Position numbers and translations under genes: made by a program | DNA from: Streptomyces sp. T12 | GTDB lineage: Bacteria; Actinomycetota; Actinomycetes; Streptomycetales; Streptomycetaceae | Length of the DNA stretch: 64,000 nucleotides | Direction of reading: 5' to 3' | Assembly (NCBI RefSeq): GCF_028736035.1 | Contig: NZ_CP117866.1 | Coordinates: forward strand, 2,914,001 to 2,978,000 | The notes under the pieces: generated by a model | What the model was told of the DNA's origin: nothing | Databases searched by the model: none | The model's input: the letters and a program-made list of their open reading frames with translations, nothing else | Shown here: in pieces, positions 60,186 through 64,000 of the stretch | How positions within the stretch are numbered: position 1 is the first letter of the stretch | How the letters are laid out: each line of letters starts with the position of its first letter

Positions 60186-60470
60186 TCAAACGGACGGAGC
60201 GGTGGATGCCGTCCAGTCGACGAACGTGGTGAACGCGGCGGGGTCGAGTGTGACGGTTGGCCCCGCCGGGTTCTTGGAGTCGCGGATGGCGAGGGTGGTG
60301 TGAGGGGTTTCGGCGATTTCGACGCAGTCGCCGCCCTGGTCACTGCTGTACGAAGACTTACGCCAGGCCAGGGCCCCGAGCGGCGCGCATTCGATGCAGT
60401 TGCCGCCCTGGTCACTGCTGTGGCTGGACTTACGCCACCGAGTCCCCGTCGGGATCGGGTTGCTCTCCAT
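60186..60470 (-). CDS. DUF397 protein with duplicated N-terminal motif
   Basis: A 94-residue DUF397 protein. The family's single WRKSSYS...CVE motif appears twice: WRKSSHSSDQGGNCIECAPL (about 12-31) and WRKSSYSSDQGGDCVEIAET (about 36-55), followed by the normal C-terminus (RDSKNPAGPTVTLDPAAFTT). DUF397 proteins act with XRE/DUF5753 regulators and HATPase proteins in Streptomyces development (WhiJ/BldB-type systems). It starts inside the XRE gene's end (41-nt overlap) with GAGGA 5 nt before the ATG. Confidence 0.9.
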   Translation of the reverse strand: MESNPIPTGTRWRKSSHSSDQGGNCIECAPLGALAWRKSSYSSDQGGDCVEIAETPHTTLAIRDSKNPAGPTVTLDPAAFTTFVDWTASTAPSV

Positions 60471-61278
60471 AGCGTTCCTCCATCACGCGTCGGATCAGCT
60501 CCGCCGAATCCCTGAGGGAGAGGGAGGCGGCCTGAAGATGATCGTAACGGAGCGAGCAGTCCTTGACGGTGTCCGGGTTGGCGGTTGGGTGCCCGCTCCC
60601 GTAGCCCTCCATATAGACGATGTCCGGATCGCTCTCGAAGCGGTAGAGGTTGAATGAGCCTGTCAGCCCCGCGTGCGCTCCGGCCGAGAACGGCAGCACC
60701 TGGATGTTGATCCGGGGATTACGCTCGAACGACAACAGGTGGGCAAGTTGGCCGCGCATCGTCTCGCGACCGCCAATCTCCTGGTGCAGGGCGGCTTCAC
60801 TGAGAATCGCCCACAGGACCGGTGGCTTCCCCTTCTCGAAGATGCGCTGGCGAGCGAGTCGTACAGCGGTGCGGTCGTCGAGGTCCGTGTCGTCCAGCAG
60901 GCCGAGTACGGCACGCGCGTACTCGGGGGTCTGGAGCAGACCGTGCACCATGCCCATCTGGAAGGTGCAGATCTCCGTCGCCCGCGCCTCCAACTCCGCC
61001 ACCTGCTGAAACCAGGCCGGAAGTTGACTACGCATCACCAGCTCATGCAGCCGGGACAGCAACCCACCCGTCCCCAGCGCCGCATCCGCCCGCTCACTGA
61101 ACTGCAGCGTCGGCAGCTTCCGGGCCGTCTCGATCTGGCCGACCAGCGAACCGGTGCAGTAGACGATGCCCCCGAGCTGCTTCTGGGTCAGCCCGGCGGC
61201 CTCGCGGCACCGCCGTAGCTCGAAGCCGAAGTAGTCGAGTGGCGAGGCGCCGGGGTCGAGGGTGTTGATGTGGGTCAC
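60430..61278 (-). CDS. XRE-family regulator with DUF5753 domain (WhiJ-like)
   Basis: A 282-residue regulator. The N-terminal XRE helix-turn-helix is at about 10-65 (FGFELRRCREAAGLTQKQLG; GSLVGQIETARKLPTLQFSE) and a DUF5753 domain at about 95-270 (AWFQQVAELEARATEICTFQ; VHGLLQTPEYARAVL; INIQVLPFSAGAHAGLTGSF). GTG 61278 follows GAGGGGG. It overlaps the DUF397 gene and is divergent from an HATPase gene, the classic WhiJ-type arrangement. Confidence 0.9.
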   Translation of the reverse strand: MTHINTLDPGASPLDYFGFELRRCREAAGLTQKQLGGIVYCTGSLVGQIETARKLPTLQFSERADAALGTGGLLSRLHELVMRSQLPAWFQQVAELEARATEICTFQMGMVHGLLQTPEYARAVLGLLDDTDLDDRTAVRLARQRIFEKGKPPVLWAILSEAALHQEIGGRETMRGQLAHLLSFERNPRINIQVLPFSAGAHAGLTGSFNLYRFESDPDIVYMEGYGSGHPTANPDTVKDCSLRYDHLQAASLSLRDSAELIRRVMEERYGEQPDPDGDSVA

Positions 61279-61370
61279 GCAGAGCCCCCTCTCACGCAAC
61301 TGGGCCCACTTCGGGACCCGTTGTATCTGTTCCGTAGCCCAAAGTAGTCGCTCGAGGTCACGCTCGTACC

Positions 61371-61796
61371 GTGAACGGATACTTTCCCCCCACCTCCCTG
61401 GCCCCCTTCCGCGCCCAGTACCGCCTGCGCCTCACCGTCGGCACACACTCGGCCCGGCACATCCGCACCATCGCGCGCTCGCTGCTCGACGAGTGGGAGA
61501 TGCGTGAACTGACCGACGCCGTGGAGCTGGGCGTGACGGAGCTGGTCGCCAATGTCGTACGGCATGTTCCGGACCGGCGCTGTGAGGTGCTGATCCTGCG
61601 GCAGGAGGGGGCGGTTCGGGTGGAGGTCACCGATGGGTCCCGTCAACTCCCGGTGCTGCCTGCCGAGTTGTCACTGTCGGCGGAGGGCGGGCGCGGGCTG
61701 TTCCTGCTCGACTCGGTGGTCGACAAGTGGGGTGTGGATCCTGTGTCGGGGGGTGGCAAGGCGGTGTGGTTCGAGTGTTGGTGCGGAAGTACCTGA
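61371..61796 (+). CDS. HATPase-domain regulatory protein (anti-sigma-factor-like)
   Basis: A 141-residue serine-kinase-like ATPase domain protein. It has the N box ELGVTELVANVVRH, then VEVTDGSRQLP and GGRGLFLLDSVVDKWG (G boxes) with the family's C-terminal KAVWFECW. These proteins resemble SpoIIAB/RsbW and accompany XRE/DUF397 pairs. GTG 61371 starts the conserved region. It is divergent from the XRE gene and immediately upstream of the membrane NTPase (stop 61796, next start 61799). Confidence 0.87.
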   Translation: MNGYFPPTSLAPFRAQYRLRLTVGTHSARHIRTIARSLLDEWEMRELTDAVELGVTELVANVVRHVPDRRCEVLILRQEGAVRVEVTDGSRQLPVLPAELSLSAEGGRGLFLLDSVVDKWGVDPVSGGGKAVWFECWCGST

Positions 61797-61798
61797 GG

Positions 61799-63979
61799 GT
61801 GTCGGAGCTGAAACCGGAAGAACTGTTCGCGCAACTGCTGCGGCAGGTGCTGAACGGGCAGGAAGTGCAAAGAAGCGGCGTGCGAGAGGACCAGCTGAGA
61901 CCTGCCGCGGAAAGGCGGCGTGACGTCATTCTGGGGCATGCCCAGGAAGCGCAGAACATGTATCAGCACGCTGTTTCCCGGGCTCGTCTGGAGGCTCGGC
62001 TCCGCAGGGTGTTGGTGGCGGCCGGCGTGCTGGCGTTGCTCATGCTGCTCACGACGTCGATGGCATTCGGCTGGAGCGACGCGCTCAAGGACGCCCTGGC
62101 TCATGACCGTTCCGTTTCGGTCAAGTCCGTTGCGGGTCAAGGCTTTGGATTCGTCCTTATCGTGGCCCTGATCGCCGCCGGTGTGGCCTTCGTGCCCTGG
62201 TGTGTCCACTACCTTCTGTCGCGCGATGTGCGGGCAGGCGTACCAACGGCCAAGGGGCGTCAACTGCTCGTCACCGGGGGCTTCGCGTATGGCGTTCTGG
62301 CGCTCTTGTGCTCGCTCTTTGCGGGGATGTACCCGACGGAGGTCGCCTGGCAGCTCCGGCACGACCGGCCTTTGGAACAGGTCGGTGGGTACAGCGAGGG
62401 CTTCTGGTTCATGCTGGGTTCGCTCGCGTTGTTCGCGCTTGTGCCTTTGTCGCTTCGAAGACTCGCAAAGGCTGCGTCCAGGAAGTCGCTCTCCCTCGCC
62501 TATTTGATCGCCGTACGCGATTCAGGGGAACGGAACCAAGCCGAACGGCAGGCCAAGGCCGTTTGGCAGGAGGCCGTGGAGCAGGTCTTGCTGAGTTTCC
62601 TGCGGGATCAGATCCGCCGACGGACCCAGCGCGTCCTGTCCACGCGCCTCACCATCACGGACGCCCCGGGCCTGAGGCAGCTACGCGCCGGCCATGAGCA
62701 TGTGCCGACGCAGGCCGACCGTCAACTGGACGTGATCAGTGCGGGGATGGAGAGCGGAAGCATCGCTCTGTCCGGGCCACGCGGGGCAGGCAAGACGCAA
62801 CTGCTGAAGAACTTCTGCAAGGTCGACGAAAAACGGGATTCCCCAGGGCAGTTGAGCCTCGTCGAGCCGGTACCGGTCGTCTTCGACCGGCGGGAGTTCA
62901 TGCTCCACCTCTTCTACAAGCTGTGCGACCTCGTGATCAAGGAAGGCCTGGCCACCGCGCAGGAGGCCGAGCGGCACAAGCGCTCGATCCGCTACTTGCA
63001 GACCCAGTCGGACGAGGCGGCCATCGGAGCCGGCTGGCGGAGCTGGACCCTGTCGGCGAAGAGGGCGACCTCGCTCGCCGAGCAGCCGCAGACGTACCCC
63101 GAGATCGTGGACACCCTGAAGAGGTTCCTCAGCCGGACCGCGCAGGAGCTGGACGGAGACAAGCAGCGCAGGCGGCGGTTGGTGATCGGTATCGACGAAC
63201 TCGACCGGATAGAGCCGGCCGCCACCGCGCGTACGTTCCTGAACGAACTCAAGGCCGTGTTCGACGTGCCGAAGTGCCTGTTCGTGCTGTCGGTCTCCGA
63301 CGAGGCGCTGCGGGAGGCGGAGTTGGCGCCGGTCGGCCGACGCGATGCCTTCGACAGCGCGATCGACGAGGTCGTCCGGGTCGAGCCGCTCGATCTGGAG
63401 ACGGCCCAGCGGCTGCTGAGCCGTCGGGTGGTGGGGCTGCCGGTTCCCTTCGCCGCCCTGTTCTACTGCCTGTCGGGCGGCATACCGCGTGACCTCCTGC
63501 GGACGGCCCGCGCGGCCTACTCGTACGTGTCGACGGAGGATGTCCGGCTACTGTCCGACCTGGCCAAGAAGCTGGTCGACCGCGAAGTCGACCGCATCGC
63601 CAACACCGCCGGCGGTTCCGAGGAGCACGCCGAGCTGGCGCAGCTCTTCCGCCGGGACGTGGTCGCCGCGGACGCCCCACTCGACGAACTGGGCAACCTG
63701 ATCCACCAGCGGGCCGGGGCGAGCGGAGAGCGTGCCCGGATGGGCGCGACGCTGGCGAACCGCGCCTACCATCTGGACACGGTGCAGAGGATCTTCACGG
63801 ATTCACTCCCCCTTGAGCGGATCGACGAGGACTCCGATTCCCACCTCCTTGGCTCCTTCTCGGACCTCGCCAGAGCCCAGCGAGAGATCGGCACGGCCGA
63901 CACCTTGGCCCGCTCCACGCTCCAACTCGTCAGAACAGCTTGGTCGTTGCCTGCCCTGCCGCCCGTCCCTCCTGTCTAG
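61799..63979 (+). CDS. Membrane-embedded KAP/AAA-type P-loop NTPase
   Basis: A 726-residue protein. The N-terminal 240 residues hold four predicted transmembrane helices (VLVAAGVLALLMLLTTSMAF; FGFVLIVALIAAGVAFVPW; VTGGFAYGVLALLCSLFAGM; GFWFMLGSLALFALVPLSLR). A P-loop NTPase follows with Walker A SGPRGAGKTQLL (about residue 325) and Walker B RLVIGIDELDRIEP, then sensor-like FVLSVSDEALRE and ARG-containing GGIPRDLLRTAR. KAP-type NTPases are membrane-associated, and some act in phage exclusion. GTG 61799 follows GGAAG; upstream GTG codons are possible. It begins 2 nt after the HATPase gene and is probably co-transcribed. Confidence 0.75.
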   Translation: MSELKPEELFAQLLRQVLNGQEVQRSGVREDQLRPAAERRRDVILGHAQEAQNMYQHAVSRARLEARLRRVLVAAGVLALLMLLTTSMAFGWSDALKDALAHDRSVSVKSVAGQGFGFVLIVALIAAGVAFVPWCVHYLLSRDVRAGVPTAKGRQLLVTGGFAYGVLALLCSLFAGMYPTEVAWQLRHDRPLEQVGGYSEGFWFMLGSLALFALVPLSLRRLAKAASRKSLSLAYLIAVRDSGERNQAERQAKAVWQEAVEQVLLSFLRDQIRRRTQRVLSTRLTITDAPGLRQLRAGHEHVPTQADRQLDVISAGMESGSIALSGPRGAGKTQLLKNFCKVDEKRDSPGQLSLVEPVPVVFDRREFMLHLFYKLCDLVIKEGLATAQEAERHKRSIRYLQTQSDEAAIGAGWRSWTLSAKRATSLAEQPQTYPEIVDTLKRFLSRTAQELDGDKQRRRRLVIGIDELDRIEPAATARTFLNELKAVFDVPKCLFVLSVSDEALREAELAPVGRRDAFDSAIDEVVRVEPLDLETAQRLLSRRVVGLPVPFAALFYCLSGGIPRDLLRTARAAYSYVSTEDVRLLSDLAKKLVDREVDRIANTAGGSEEHAELAQLFRRDVVAADAPLDELGNLIHQRAGASGERARMGATLANRAYHLDTVQRIFTDSLPLERIDEDSDSHLLGSFSDLARAQREIGTADTLARSTLQLVRTAWSLPALPPVPPV

Positions 63980-64000
63980 AGTGAGGAGACTTACGCGGCT

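Noticed and set aside
63980..64000. Start of a further gene at the right edge
   Set aside because: Only 21 bp remain, with no start codon and ribosome site that could be judged.

Overview
The window is high-GC actinobacterial DNA and most likely a Streptomyces chromosome. Evidence: GTG starts and 4-nt ATGA/GTGA start-stop overlaps throughout, a class A RNase P RNA, SigE-family and membrane-tethered sigma factors, the XRE(DUF5753)/DUF397/HATPase regulatory trio, bifunctional RNase H-phosphatase, and gene orders I associate with Streptomyces. All family names come from reading motifs and from memory; no search was run.

Layout. 0-12.4 kb: tail of an unknown gene, a membrane-anchored sigma factor, then a complete Mce lipid-importer operon (ATPase, two YrbE permeases, six MCE proteins of which the fifth is a lipoprotein, two Mce-associated proteins). 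12.4-17 kb: DUF429 protein, a CGNR regulator divergent from an epoxide hydrolase across an operator-like repeat array, and three small secreted or membrane proteins. 16.9-17.8 kb: rnpB, abutted by a chimeric remnant of an AraC-type regulator and an EamA transporter. 17.8-27.5 kb: Uma2, MerR, RNB nuclease, YaaA, KDPG aldolase, RNase H/phosphatase, zinc-ribbon coiled coil, Nif3 and a propeller-like protein. 27.5-30.5 kb: MaoC-alcohol dehydrogenase-SDR operon. 30.7-41.8 kb: two-component pair, SigE-type sigma factor with a membrane partner, two MFS transporters, amidase, F420-type oxidoreductase and others. 41.9-45.4 kb: a translationally coupled glycosyltransferase/methyltransferase/alpha-barrel gene set. 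45.6-50.2 kb: a KstR-like TetR gene, aldehyde dehydrogenase plus ferredoxin, MBL and SnoaL-like genes, with a TPP riboswitch that has no obvious target gene. 50.2-56 kb: a cobalamin-riboswitch operon encoding two membrane-anchored surface proteins and an ECF transporter. 56.3-59.5 kb: secreted lysozyme-like protein, CYP125-like P450 and FadA5-like thiolase. 59.5-64 kb: RTX-like secreted protein, DUF397/XRE/HATPase regulators and a membrane KAP-type NTPase.

How the parts may work together. A steroid or sterol side-chain theme links separate loci. The Mce system would import the lipid. The KstR-like repressor gene and the promoters of maoC-adh-sdr, aldh-fdx, mbl-snoaL, cyp125 and fadA5 all carry exact or one-mismatch matches to the remembered KstR operator (TNNAACNNGTTNNA). 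The P450 and the [3Fe-4S] ferredoxin would be redox partners although they lie about 10 kb apart. A second theme is vitamin B12 capture: a six-hairpin (alpha/alpha) surface protein and a small beta-type surface protein precede the ECF transporter and could form a split analogue of the two domains of animal intrinsic factor/transcobalamin. That last proposal is inference.
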